In this document: in pieces, positions 11,827 to 24,376 of the stretch
Position numbering within the stretch: position 1 is the stretch's first letter
Layout of the letters: each line of letters opens with the position of its first letter
Assembly (NCBI GenBank): GCA_011033025.1
Contig: WFMF01000277.1
Location: 124,001 to 188,000, forward strand
Direction: 5' to 3'
Source of the DNA: Beroe forskalii
Lineage: Eukaryota; Ctenophora; Nuda; Beroida; Beroidae
Length of the DNA stretch: 64,000 bases
The notes under the pieces: generated by a model
Told to the model about the DNA's origin: nothing
The model's input: the letters and a program-made list of their open reading frames with translations, nothing else
Databases searched by the model: none
Translations under genes and position numbers: made by a program

Positions 11827-12680
11827 TAGAGATAAGATGGAAGTCATAGGGCATAGAGACAAAGAACTATAGAGGAAACAAAGAAATGAACATTTCGGCG
11901 GATTTTGTTTGGAATTATATGATTTATTTTTGTTGCTATTCAAATAAGATAATTTTACATCCTGCATCATTTTGTTCTAGTTTTTCATTCTATCAATAGA
12001 GAATTCAATTCAAAGACTAACTTGCCAGAAATTCACTTGGAAAGAGGGATAGGTGGGTTTAATAAAACTTTTAAATAAGAATAAGTATTCGAACTCAATG
12101 TTTTATGAATAATGGGTACACTATTTCATAATTGAAACAGGCGAGAATTTTGGACAAATTTGCCAGTGATTTGTAAAAGTCAGAATCACATCATCATCGT
12201 ATAGGGGTCAATTCAGCGAATAAGTTCAAAAGTCCAAATGATACAACCAGCGCCCAGCATTGATACATACTGTTAGTGTATGACATAGTGTATGTATATT
12301 ATTACATACACTATTACTTTAAAAAATTGTTTTGATCTTTAATTGCCATAAAAGATGAACCATGAAAATTAAGTACTCAAGCGAGACCAAAACATTTCAC
12401 ACCTCAAACATAAATAACAACTGACTCGAGAGCTACAATCTTAAATGCAGATCTCGTATAGAATCTGCCCTTAAAGAAAAACACGATCACACGTGAATGT
12501 AGTCAGCGAAATCTTTAGAGTGCATCAAAATGTATGTATGTATGTACTCCTCAGTTGAACAATAAGTTTTGTGCCATAATCATTATATTCATCCCGATCA
12601 AAAATAAGGTACGAACACTGACAGATAGAAATGACGGCGCACAGAAATAATGTAGTTGAATTTGATAAAATGGAGCAATA
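11827..12680. other. No gene recognised
   Basis: AT-rich sequence with a short palindromic 'GTGTATGTATATTATTACATACACTA' type segment near 12286-12312. There is no exon or repeat family I can name. Confidence 0.45.
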
Positions 12681-12789
12681 CACCCTATTTATGGCGCCAC
12701 AAGTCTGCGTTATATCTCTAAGTCTAGATAAATAAACATTGAAACACGGATGGAGTTACCAAGCCCGTCTGGGTGGCGCCATTTAGGTG
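12681..12789. mobile_element. Small MITE with GGCGCC terminal inverted repeats
   Basis: The left end CACCCTATTTATGGCGCCAC and the right end GTGGCGCCATTTAGGTG form imperfect ~17-20-bp inverted repeats about 109 bases apart. TA dinucleotides lie on both sides, a possible TA target duplication. It is non-coding. Confidence 0.55.
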
Positions 12790-14242
12790 TATACGATAGT
12801 GTTCCTCCTACCTATCTATTTTATCTTTATCTTGTGATGCCCTATAATATCGTATTTTATACATTGTGCTAATATTTACTTTATCTAGTGCTACCGAATG
12901 TGCCATTAGCAGTATATCGTATCGAACATTTTGTGCTCCTTATAGCTATGTTATCTTGTTTTACAGTATATAAACAGTTAAGGATAGATTATATCGAATC
13001 GTTTTTTATATGAAAAGTGCAATAACAGATATCATGGGAGCTTATTATTCTCCTATTTACATCCGCACGGAGATAGCAAATAGGTTAGAATCGTGCGAAT
13101 GGCCGTTTCAGAAAATTGGTAGTATTTCAACAGTGGTAATTCAACAGCTGGGAATAGTAATTCAACACTTGAATAGTAATTCAACAGTTGAGGTATAGTA
13201 ATTACACACTTGACAGTAATTCAACTGCTAGGTACGGTGATATTACATGATTAATATTGCTCAAAAATTCGAAAAGTAATTACACTGCAGGGTAATAATA
13301 TTATTAATTGAATTTCTAATATTCCAATAATTCTGAAATTCACAACAAAAATAACAAAATTTGATACAATTTCAAAATACATGAAATATCTTAAGACTTA
13401 GCCACATAAATGTGAAACAGGGGGTCAAACAAAAGCAATCAGAACAAATAAAAAATGGTTAAGGCTGAATCGTAACAATTAACTGAAAGTTCACAAATAC
13501 ACAATCAAATATCGAAATTTATTTCCGGAAAGGACTCTGCACGGTGAGCAAGCTGTAGCAGGGTTTGGGGCGCAGCCCCCAGAAAAATTAAAAAAAAGGG
13601 TTTTATAGACTGTTTTTTGGGGTCAAAAATTATTAATTCGATCATTCATGTATTGGTTTTCACACAAAAAATATCATGGTGCCATCCTGACACAAATATA
13701 ACGATATTCGTTAAAATAAGAGCATGATTTTGGGAGTTTTCTATTTTCCGAGGGGGCCGCAGCCCCTACAGCTTTCCCACTGTCTACGGGCCTGAATGCA
13801 GGCTTGATCTTTACAACTACATTTATTTTATGTTTACAAATACATTTGCTTGTGCGTTTTCTGTTTCGTTATACTGTTATGTTATATCATCTGTTTCGCT
13901 CTAAAAGTCGTCTCAAGGGACAAGGTTTTATAAATACCTCAAATTTATCTTTTAGTGTCCATTACGTTAAAAGTGGGTAAATATTTCGTAGATGTAGATG
14001 GTTCTTTTTTAGGCAATGCCAACAGAATCTAAGAGTAAAAGTAAGCTTCTGTCACATGTCTCGGTATCTATTTTCGGCCTGAAATATGAATGGTGAGAGA
14101 ACCCAAAGGTGCAAGTAAATCATAAACTATGTTTATCAGATTCTTAGACTTATATTTTAAAAGCACAGTGCAGCTTAAGTTTGCCCACTGTCCAGCTGTA
14201 TGTTAATACGAGAACGCTCTGCCTCAAGAATTCTAGCAGGTA
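12790..14242. other. No gene; short tandem and inverted repeats
   Basis: Near 13120-13225 an ~18-20-base phrase (AGTAATTCAACAGTTG) recurs about five times. At about 13550-13790 the phrase 'GGGGCGCAGCCCCC' near the left end and 'GGGGCCGCAGCCCC' near the right, each with 'AAGCTGTAG', form an inverted pair that suggests a ~240-base MITE. No coding exon is recognised. Confidence 0.45.
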
Positions 14243-16931
14243 TCTTACTTATAATTTCGTAAGAGCACGTGAATTATGTCTGTCTGTGCCGCCGTACACA
14301 ATTAAAATTTGAGCTTGCCAAGAAAATATCAAGAGAAACGAAGGTTAAGACGGGCTAAGCCGCGCCGTTGCTATGGATACAGATATTCTGCACGTGCAGA
14401 TTATGATCATTTCTATGCGAGTGCTTTCTGATACGTTGTTGACTGCTGCATTTTAACGTTTGAAAGAACGGCGTGTTAAAGGACGGGTGTACTTAAAAAT
14501 TGACTTCTTCTAAATATAACAAAAAATTCAGTATATCATCGTTATTATTATAGTAATCGAATCTCGAAAGTCCCACCTCTCTACTCCGTGTGTAACGCAA
14601 GATATAGGCGTAAATTAGAAACATGATACCTTATCTTGTGACGTCAGTTCTTCCTTGGAATCACTGCCCACAGTCGCTGTGTATGTAAAATCGCTATGTA
14701 AACACTAATTCTGTTGCTATACCTAATTGATCTATTATTGTTTTGTTTCACAGCAGATTACAAAGTTCAGTTGTTCAATCTGGTTTATAACAATAAATCT
14801 TCTGTTGTTTAATAACGCACTATAAATTGATTATCAATCAATAATGACAAAATCTAGATATGTGAACTTATTATCCTTTAGACATAGTGAAACAAGAACA
14901 AGACGTATCTCATATGATATGCCTTAGACAACAGTGCATCGTTTTAAACTATCTCGTTAACTTTATTTGGTAATTGCTACAAGTACTATGGAATTCTTTC
15001 AGTGAATTTACTTCGTCTAATCCATGAAAACCTGTGCATTTTCCACCAGGACTAGGTTACAATTCTCTGATGACGTGCTCAACACACGATGGAAGCTTGT
15101 ACCTTTTACCTATTCCTAAACCTCTGAAATTAGGAATATGTAAGACACACCTGTATGCTGTGTTTCTCACGTGGATCCATCATGTCCAATGGACGTCCGT
15201 TGGACATGCAATGGACATCCGTTGAACATGATGTACATCGGTAAAATTGTCCAATGGTGTTCAATGGATGTATAATGGGTCCATCTGAGTGGATCCAATG
15301 GACACAATCACCAAACATGGTTTGGGGAGATGAACATCCATGCATCCATTGGTCCAATGGATCCATTGTCCATTGAACACCATTGTACATGTCCATTGGA
15401 TCCATTGCGCTATTGGATCCAATGGATGCATTTTTTCCATTGAACTCAATGTCCATTGGATCCATTGCGCTATTGGATCCAATGGATGCATTTTTTCCAT
15501 TGAACTCAATGGATCCATTGGACACAATGGATCCAATGGACACAATGTGCAAAACATCTAATGGATCCAATGGACACAATTTGCAATCGTTTTCAATGGA
15601 CACAATGGATCCATTGAATCCAATGGACACAACGGATCCATAAAACAAAAATACCAGACCGATGTTCGTCTACCAAGCCATGTTTGGTGATTGTGTCCAT
15701 TGGATCCACTCAGATGGATCCATTAAACATCTATTAAATCCATCGAACATGTCCATTGAACATCAAAAATGGATCCAATGGATCCATTGAACACCATTGG
15801 ACAATTTTACCGATGGACATCATGTTCAATGGATGTCCATTGTATGTCCAACGGACGTCCATTGGACCCGATGGATCCGAGGGATCCATTGTGACCTTTT
15901 TACTCATGAGTCTATTATTTTTTTCAATTCTTCTCTCGTACTGTAATTGGAAAACAAGAAACCTCGACACAAAATGATAACAAAACTGGTGGAAGTGTAT
16001 TGTACTCATTGTTATTGTAGTGCTGTATGGTATTATTGAAATATGAAACGTACAGATATGATATCACGTCTATTCATTATAATATCCGAGTATATATTTG
16101 ACTCTTGATTGGTTTATTGAATCTTTTTTTCTCATTTATGCACATGATTTTACATTGTATTACTTCTGCTACCACTCACAGGTGTGATTTTAAATTTATC
16201 TTTAAAAATTAATGATTAATCAGCAGAAACGCTTTCATTATGATATAAAACTAGTGTTAGTATAAGCTCTCACGCAGTATATACGGGAGCGCACAAGGAA
16301 GAACTGACGTCACAGCGTAATTTATTTATTTAGCTCTCACACGCGATAGGAAGGGAATTTGATTACCGGGATTTCACAGAAATGCTTAGTAACACGTACT
16401 TGACATATGATTTGAATATGAGGATAGGTTAATTTTAAGTACACTCGTCCTTTAACTGTTTTTCGTTTGAAATTCAAGATCTGAAGACAGAGGACGACCT
16501 TATGGCTGGCATCGTGGAGGCTGTTTCTGATAGCATCTCTTCATACCTTCATAAATCTGAGACAGTCGTCGGTCAATTTAAATTAATGCTGAGTTGATGG
16601 TAACAGAAAAATGTGAATTTAGAGCAATCTAAGATTGAACAAAAGCAAAATCAAATTGAATCTAATTTGGGCATAAGCACATTGCGATTTTGGCGTGAAT
16701 CAATGCTTTAATTCAACGTTCAGTATGAATACGATACTCGGTTTTAATTTTCAGATTGAACTATATCACACAAGAGCAAATTATAATAATCAAAACTTGC
16801 GGGATCCAGCATTAATAAAAGTTACCAACGAATAATGGTAAAAGTGGCAAGCCTCCACGAAGGTTTTCAATCCAATCCAACGTAGCGCCGCCGAGTGAAC
16901 TATGTATTAGCAGGCCCATTGGGCCTGCTAG
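14243..16931 (+). mobile_element. Helitron, ~2.7 kb, carrying a nested foldback
   Basis: It starts TCTTACTTATAATTTCGTAA after host A at 14242. It ends in the perfect hairpin GCAGGCCCATTGGGCCTGC running into CTAG at 16928-16931, before host T. The 5' 200 bases match the Helitron at 55868. The interior contains an unrelated foldback (15184-15869) and sequence without recognisable Rep/helicase coding, so it is a non-autonomous or captured-filler copy. Its 3' end lies about 50 bases beyond the stop codon of the SRCR gene. Confidence 0.75.
15184..15869. mobile_element. Foldback element with GGATCC-rich core
   Basis: The left arm (about 15184-15330) and right arm (about 15668-15869) are inverted copies. 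Both carry 'GTCCAATGGACGTCC', a 'GGTAAAATTGTCCAATGGTG' box and 'ACCAAACATGG'. Between them lie short units built on TCCATTGGATCCAATGGA, including a direct repeat at about 15389-15510. Because GGATCC and the unit itself are palindromic, open frames of Met-Asp-Pro-rich peptides appear on both strands. These are not genes. Confidence 0.75.
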
Positions 16932-16982
16932 TTTAAAATAAAACTCACAAATCACTTGATCTGTATGACATCACCCCACTTC

Positions 16983-19066
16983 CTACTCTATCTCATCGTA
17001 GATTTCTTCATAAGTTCCTTCAATTGCTGGCTTCCCTCCTAAGAACTGATTACCGCTAACCTTTGCCTGCTTAGCAGTGCTGTGAAACCGCACTTGCACT
17101 GCAGCTTTTCCTCCTTCAAGATTTCGTATTCCTGGTGAGACAACCCTTCTTCCACCTTGAGGCCACATCCCTGGGGCTGCACTCCCTCTTTGTCCTTGGG
17201 CTCGTGCCCCTGGCAACACAGCTTTAGATTTTCTTCCTTCAAGAGGTCTTAATCCTGGTAACGCAACCTTTGTTCCTTCAGAAGGTGCTACCCTTGGCAT
17301 TACCTTTCTTGGACGTCGTGCCACTTCAGGAGATCGTGCCTCTGTAACTCTGGTTTGACTCTCAGTGCAATATCCTTCGTATTCGGGTAGGTCCACTTCT
17401 CGAGAGTCTAAGTAAAGATCTGAACCTGTTTTTCATTGGCATTGTTGATTACTCGACTTTTGGAGCTTTCTTTTTTTCGGTGACGTTGAAGATATATAAC
17501 TGCAATGGTAAAGGGAAGAAGCTGCAACAGTGCTATAAGAATCAGAAGACCTGTGTTCAGATTAAAAACAAAGATATCGCTAGTGCTAATGGTCGTATCC
17601 TCGTTTAAGGAGGCACAAGACCCTTCACCATTGTGGTTCCAGACCCAAACATCTTTCTCACTTCTGCAGGTACAGACGCTTCCACTTCTGTTTACCGATG
17701 AACCTTCTGGACAGACCTGACATTTCAAAGCTCCCTGTGGACTAACTGCATCTTCTTTACACAATTCACAGCCTGTTCCATTCCAGAATGTACCTGCGCG
17801 GCAAATACATCGATCTGCTTGCTCTGTAGACTCTGTTCCATCTGGGCATATTGTACAGAGCTTTGTAACACGGTTTCTGTATGTGCCCTCATAGCAAGCG
17901 CACCCTTGTACGCCTGGTAGTAAATAGGACATTTGACCACATTCCTCACATTTGGTCCTGTCTTGGTTTGCGAATGTACCCTCTTCGCAATTAACACAAC
18001 TACCTGCACCTTCTTGACTTATGCTGTTCCCTTCACACTGCTGACACTTGAACATTTCCTGGTTTTTAAACGTACCCGGTGGACAGGTTAAACATTGTGA
18101 TACATTCCAATACTGGCCGGTACGGCAATAGCAGAAGCTTGACCCCCTAGGTGCTGAGGCCCCATAAAGACAATGCTCACAAAATCTCATTTCCCCGTCC
18201 GAATATTTGTTCATGCCGCATATTCTACAGTTACTGGTCTGAAATTTGTATCCAGGTTGACATACGCACCCAGTTGAACCGACACTGGATGTTGTTTGGC
18301 CTGGGCATGGCTTACATGAGGTTTCTCCCCTTTCCAACTCACGTATATAGGTATTCTGTTGGCATGGGATACAAGTACCAGACTGAAACATGGACCCAGG
18401 AGGACAGGGAATACAAGATACGCCGTCAGCCTCAAATGAGAATGCATTGGAGGGACAAGGCAAGCAACTTGCCCCTGTACGATACATCCCGCCTGGACAA
18501 GAAGTGCCACAATGGCCTGATGGGCAGCTCCCATTGCAAGTTAGAAACACGTCATGGAGGTAACTACAGTAGGTCGTTTCGTAAGAAAACGTGCAAGATG
18601 ACAAAGATCCAGAAGAGCATCCCACTTTATACAAGTTAATATCAAAACTGTTTTCAGTTCTATAGCTATCATCATCTCTCGGGCTCAGTTCCCTACCAGA
18701 ACTAAAACCTAATTCCTTACAAATAGCTTCAGCAGAACGTTCGTCGAAGTGAATACTGCATACTGTTCCCTCATCGAACAATAGCAACCCCACAACCCCC
18801 GGGCTGGTGATGGTCGTTCCGTTTTGGTCTACCAATCTAAAACCAGTTCCTTCTGAAATATAATCATGTTAACGGAGCAACGAACCTATAAATAGGTATT
18901 GTAGCTCAAACAAAAAGTGTTAATAGTGGTACTGGTTACAGTAAAACAATGATCAGAGGTCGTTATCGAAATCTAATATTCCGTTTATTGTCTACATACC
19001 AGCCAATGTGATTGTCGTAAGGAAGATTATGAAAATGCTCCTCACTGCGGTACATCTACGGCACAT
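16983..19066 (-). CDS. SRCR + cysteine-rich repeat transmembrane receptor
   Basis: Exon 1 (19000-19066) encodes a signal peptide (MCRRCTAVRSIFIIFLTTIT). It joins in phase, across a 147-base GT-AG intron, to exon 2 from 18852 down. Residues about 24-125 form one SRCR domain ending in a Cys-rich 'CSYLHDVFLTC'. They are followed by about seven GCC2/GCC3-type modules ('CPxG...C..C') to about residue 430, and one TM helix near residues 455-475 with a basic RHRKKE stop-transfer. The main frame stops at 17408. One base more or less in the A5 run (T5 on +, 17429-17433) opens a further ~150-residue tail to 16983 with several tyrosine motifs (DLYLDS, PEYEGY, TYEEIYDEIE at the end) and ~16-residue Gly/Pro/Arg repeats. 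By family this is a surface pattern-recognition or adhesion receptor; the ligand is unknown. The tail is inference but composition and motifs support it. Confidence 0.8.
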
Positions 19067-19740
19067 TGTTCTGCCTTTTCTTTCAGCAGCCTTTAATTGA
19101 ACAGTTACTTTTTTGGTAAAGTTTTAATCGTCAATTGAATGGGCAGAGCAGTAACATATTTGCAAAAGAAACGACAAAGTGTCCAAAATGTATCAACTGT
19201 GATTGTAGATTCGAATAACCTTATTTTTGTATAAGTTCTTAGCCGGGTTTTGTGCTTGCATACAGACAGAAAAGAAAGTTGATAGAACAACAGTGACAAA
19301 GCGATTTTCTATCCTACTATATCAAGGCTCAAGACTGTAAGAAAAACAACAAAGTTTGGACTTTTGATTTCCATCTTCTATGTTGTTAGTTCTCATCTCC
19401 AAGGTTGGCATAAAATGTGATGTGAATATGGGTGGTTCAATGGAGATTCTAATGTTAGCAATGAACCACATTCCTATCATGCAACGTAACCAGTTCTTTG
19501 AGTAGAAAGCTACACCCAACACATCTGTATACGCATCTCAGACTTGATTGAGTGAGGCCTTGTCGGAACCTAAGTGGAACTTAATCGGATCATGAGAGAA
19601 ATCTTATAGTATTTAGGATACAAAAATATCATTGTTAATAAGAACTAAATTGGTAAAATAGATAAAGATTTTAACAGCTATAACTGATATCAGATACCCA
19701 GTAATAATCCAATAGAAGACACGGTGTAAGGGATCAGTTT
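19067..19740. other. Upstream region of the SRCR gene; no exon seen
   Basis: AT-rich sequence between the SRCR gene start (minus strand) and the last exon of the next minus-strand gene. I see no strong TATA box, repeat or coding exon. Confidence 0.4.
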
Positions 19741-19952
19741 TCAATCCTCCTTCAGGGCTTGGTTGCTCCTCTTGGTGGAGGATTCTTCCAACTTCTCCTT
19801 GCACAGCTTGTTCAGGAGCTTCGCCCTCTTCTCTGCCTGGAACAGGGTGCCGAAGGATTCAGGATAATATGTCTCCATGAGCTCCAGGATGAACCGGCGG
19901 TCATAGAAGGATGGCCGATGCAGGAGCTTCAGAAAACGGCCTGTTTCAGGAT
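19741..19952 (-). CDS. Last coding exon of an unrecognised gene
   Basis: A 212-base exon follows a good acceptor (pyrimidine-rich, then CAG at 19953-19955) and ends in TGA at 19741-19743. It encodes about 70 residues, including 'RPSFYDRRFILELMETYYPE', then a Lys/Glu-rich helix (AEKRAKLLNKLCKEKLEE). Codon quality is much better than the flanks. The preceding exon must supply one base of the first codon. It is not identified and should lie at higher coordinates, possibly beyond the satellite. The family is not recognised. Confidence 0.6.
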
Positions 19953-20399
19953 CTGGTGATTGAGGGGAAAAGTCCTGTAGGAATCTTCTGTTGCGGTGAT
20001 ACCAGTGATCTCTTCATGCCAGCTTACTGGAAAAACATATCGATCCTTCTTTCACTTATCTATATCAGAATTCATTGTGGTTAGGTTAACGTTTTGAGAT
20101 GCAATCAAGCCTGCCATCTGATTTGTTGCCCTAATTGCAGCTAATTTAGGTCCGACAACCTTCTGATTCAGTTCTACTTAGGTTCCAACAAGGTTCCAAC
20201 AAGGTTCCACTAAATGTAGTCGGTGTTCGTTAATACCTCTTGAACATGAGCTATCACTTAATGCTCCAATGAGTTGGATTTATAAGAATGATTTCACACG
20301 TATATCAGTGAGACGTCTCCTAAATAGCCATATTGTGTCTGACTATTTGCCCCAATAACTCCTGTGATTTGATTTGACAGCCGTTGTATAGCCTGTATA
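19953..20399. other. No exon seen
   Basis: Repeated 'AGGTTCCAACAAGGTTCCA' phrases occur at about 20178-20215. Otherwise this is featureless sequence leading into the satellite. Confidence 0.4.
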
Positions 20400-23300
20400 C
20401 TTCCTACCATTCACCTTATACCCCCACCCTTGACCCACCATTTACCTCTCAATACCTTCATTCCCCTCTATACTCCCTCCATTCACCCTCTATACTCCTC
20501 CCATTTCACCCTCTATACTCCCTCCCACCATTCACCCTCTATACCCCCCACCATTCACCCTCTATACTCCCTCCCACCATTCACCCTCTATACTCCTCCC
20601 ACCATTCACCTCTATACTCCCTCCTCCCACCATTCACCCTCTATACTCCCCTCCCACCATTCACCCCTCTATACTCCCTCCCACCATTCACCCTCTATAC
20701 TCCCTCCCCACCATTCACCCTCTATACTCCCTCCCCATTCCATTCACCCTCTATACGCTCCCTCCCACCATTCACCCTCTATACTCCCCTCCCACCCATT
20801 CACCCTCTATACTCCCTCCCACACCCTCTATACTTCCACCATTCTCTATACTCCCTCCCACCATTCACCCTCTATACTCCCTCTCCCACCATTCACCCTC
20901 TATACTCCCTCCCACCATTCACCCTCTATACGCCCTCCCACCATTCACCCTATACTCCCTCCCACCATCTTCACCTCTATACTCCTCCCACCACATTCAC
21001 CCCTATACTCCTCCCACCATTCACCCTCTATACCTCCCACCATTCACCCTACCCCTCCCACCATTCACCCTCTATACTCCCCTCCCACCATTCACCCTCT
21101 ATATACTCCCTCCCACCATTCACCCTCTATACCCCTCCCACCATTCACCCTCTATACTCCCTCCCACCATTCACCCTCTATAATTCCTCCCACCATTCAC
21201 CCTCTCTATACTCCCTCCCACCATTCACCCTCTATACCCCTCCCACCATTCATTCACCTCTATACTCCTCCCACCATTCACCCTCTATACTCCCTCCCAC
21301 CATTCACCCTCTATACTCCCTCCCACCATTCACCTTCTATACTCCCTCCATTCACCCTCTATATTCACCATTCTTCATACTCCTCCCACCATTCACCCTC
21401 ACTCCCTCCCACCATTCACCACCTCTATACTCCCTCCCACCATTCACCTCTATACTCCCTCCCACCATTCACCCTATACTCCCTCCCACCATTCACCCTC
21501 TATACTCCCTCCCACCATTCACCCTCTATACTCCCCTCCACCATTCACTCCCTCTATACTCCCTCCCACCATTCACCCTCTATACTCCTCCCACTGTTCT
21601 CCCCCTCCCCATTCACCCTCTATACTCCTCCCACCATTCCATTCCTTCACCCTCTGTACTCCCTCCCACCATTCCCCTATTCACCCTCTATACTCCTCCA
21701 CCATTCACCCTCTATACCCCTCCCACCATTCCTTCACCCCCACCATTCACCCTCTATACTCCCTCCCACCATTCACCCTCTATACCCTCCCTCCCCACCA
21801 TTCACCCTCTATACTCCCTCCCACCATTCACCTCTATACCCCTCCCACCATTCACCCTCTATACTCCCTCCCACCATTCACCCTCTATACTCCTCCACCA
21901 TTCACCTCTTATACTCCTCCCACCATTCACCCCTCTATACTCCCTCCCACCATTCACCTCTATACCCTCCCACCATTCACCCTCTATACCCTCCCACCAT
22001 TCACCCCTCTATACTCCCACCATTCACCCCTATACTCCCCCCATTCTATTCACCCTCTATACCCCTCCCACCATTCACCTCTATACTCCCTCCCACCATT
22101 CACCCACCCTCTATACTCCCTCCCACCATTCACCCTCCCTCCCCTCTATACCCTATACTCTCCACCATTCACCCCTCTATACTCCCTCCCACCATTCACC
22201 CTCTATACTCCCTCCCCACCATTCACCCTCTATACTCCCTCCCCCTCCCACCATTCACCTCTCTATACTCCTCCCACCATTCACCCTCTATACTCCCCAC
22301 CATTCACCTCTATACCACCATTCAATTCTATTCCTCCCACCATTCTGCCCTCTATACTCCTCCCACCATTCACCCTCTCTATACCTCCCACCCAATCATT
22401 CACCCTCTATACTCCCTCCCACCATTCACCCTCTATACTCCCTCCCACCATTCACCCTCTATACTCCCTCCCACCATTCACCCTCTATACTCCCTCCCAC
22501 CATTCACCCTCTATACTCCCTCCCACCATTCACCCTCTACAATACCCCTCCCACCATTCACTCTCTATACTCCCTCCCACCATTCACCCTCTATACTCCC
22601 TCCCACCATTCACCCCTCCCACCATATCACCTCTATACCCTCCCACCATTCACCCTCTATACTCCCCTCCCACCATTCACCCTCTATACTCCCTCCCACC
22701 ATTCACCCTCTATACCCCCTCCCACCATTCACCCTCTATACTCCCTCCCACCATTCACCCTCTATACCCTCCCCCACCCTATACTCCCTCCCACCATTCA
22801 CCCTCTATACTCCCTCCCACCATTCACCCTCTATACTCCTCCCACCATTCACCCCTCCCACCATTTCTATACTCCTCCCACCACCATTCACCCCCTCCCA
22901 CCATTCACTCCCTCCCACCATTCACCCTCTATACTCCCTCCCACCATTCACCCTCTATACTCCCTCCCACCATTCACCTTCTATACTCCCTCCCACCATT
23001 CACCCTCTATACTCCCTCCCACCATTCACCCTCTACTCCTCCCACCCTTCACCTTCTATACTCCCTCCCACCATTCACCCTCTATACTCCTCCCACCATT
23101 CACCCTCTATACTCCTCCCACCATTCACCCTTTATACTCCCTCCCACCATTCACCCTCTATACTCCCTCCACCATTCACCCTCTATACTCCCTCCCACCA
23201 TTCACCCTCTATACTCCCTCCCACCATTCACCCTCTATACTCCCTCCCACCATTCACCCTCTATACTCCCTCCCACCATTCACCCTTTATACTCCCCCCA

Positions 23301-24358
23301 CCATTCTCACCCTCTATACCCCTCCCACCATTCTATACTCCTCCCACCATTCACCCTCTATACTCCCTCCCACCATTCACCCTCTATACTCCCTCCCACC
23401 ATTCACCCTCTATACTCCCTCCCACCATTCACCCTCTATACTCCCTCCCACCATTCACCCTCTATACTCCCTCCCACCATTCACCCTCTATACCCCCCCA
23501 CCATTCACCCTCTATACTCCCTCCCACCATTCACCCTCTATACTCCCTCCCACCATTCACCCTCTATACTCCCTCCCACCATTCACCCTCTATACTCCCT
23601 CCCACCATTCACCCTCTATACTCCCTCCCACCATTCACCACCTATACTCCCTCCCACCATTCACCCTCTATACTCCCTCCCACCATTCACCCTCTATACT
23701 CCCTCCCACCATTCACCCTCTATACTCCCACCATTCCATTCCCTCCCACCATTCATCCCTCTATACTCCCACCATTCACCCTCTATACTCCCTCCCACCA
23801 TTCACCCTCTATACTCCCTCCCACCATTCACCCTCTATACCCCTCCCACCATTCACCCTCTATACTCCCCCCACCATTCACCCTCTATACTCCCTCCCAC
23901 CATTCACCCTCTATACTCCTCCCACCATTCACCCTCTATACTCCCCCACCATTCACCCTCTATACTCCCTCCCACCATTCACCCTCTATACTCCCTCCCA
24001 CCATTCACCTCTATAATCCCTCCCACCATTCATCCTCTATACTCCCACCATTCACCCTCTATACTCCCTCCCACCATTCACCCTCTATACTCCCTCCCAC
24101 CATTCACCCTCTATACTCCCACCATTCACCCTCTATACTCCCTCCCACCATTCACCCTCTATACTCCCTCCCACCATTCACCCTCTATACTCCCTCCCAC
24201 CATTCACCCTCTATACTCCCTCCCACCATTCACCCTCTATAATCCCTCCCACCATTCACCCTCTATACTCCCTCCCACCATTCACCCTCTATACTCCCCC
24301 CACCATTCACCCTCTATACTCCCTCCCACCATTCACCCTCTATACTCCCTCCCACCAG
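20400..24358 (+). repeat. 25-bp pyrimidine-rich satellite, ~3.95 kb
   Basis: Roughly 150-160 tandem copies of a 25-base unit (CCACCATTCACCCTCTATAC plus TCCCT). The right half is very regular. The left half carries many 1-4-base slips. The strand is almost free of G, so two long frames stay open and would give Pro/Ser/His/Tyr-rich peptides. That is a composition artefact, not a gene. The array ends about 18 bases before the acceptor AG of the exon at 24377, so on the + strand it lies at the 3' end of an intron. Confidence 0.97.
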
Positions 24359-24376
24359 TAACCCTATATCTTTCAG

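Noticed and set aside
15130..15648. 172-codon minus-strand frame with repeated Met-Asp-Pro
   Set aside because: Palindromic GGATCC units give near-equal frames on the opposite strand. It is within a foldback element.
17408..17425. An 18-base GT...AG 'intron' after the SRCR transmembrane segment
   Set aside because: Too short for animal splicing, and its removal leads into the wrong frame. A one-base shift in the A5 run explains the tail better.
20384..24242. Two very long open frames (over 1200 codons) on the + strand
   Set aside because: They are products of the G-free 25-bp satellite, where stops are rare in every frame. Repeat slips switch frames without harm to openness, there is no domain, and an intron acceptor follows directly.
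20400..24358. CRISPR-like array
   Set aside because: There are no spacers. Units are directly tandem, and the setting is an animal genome.
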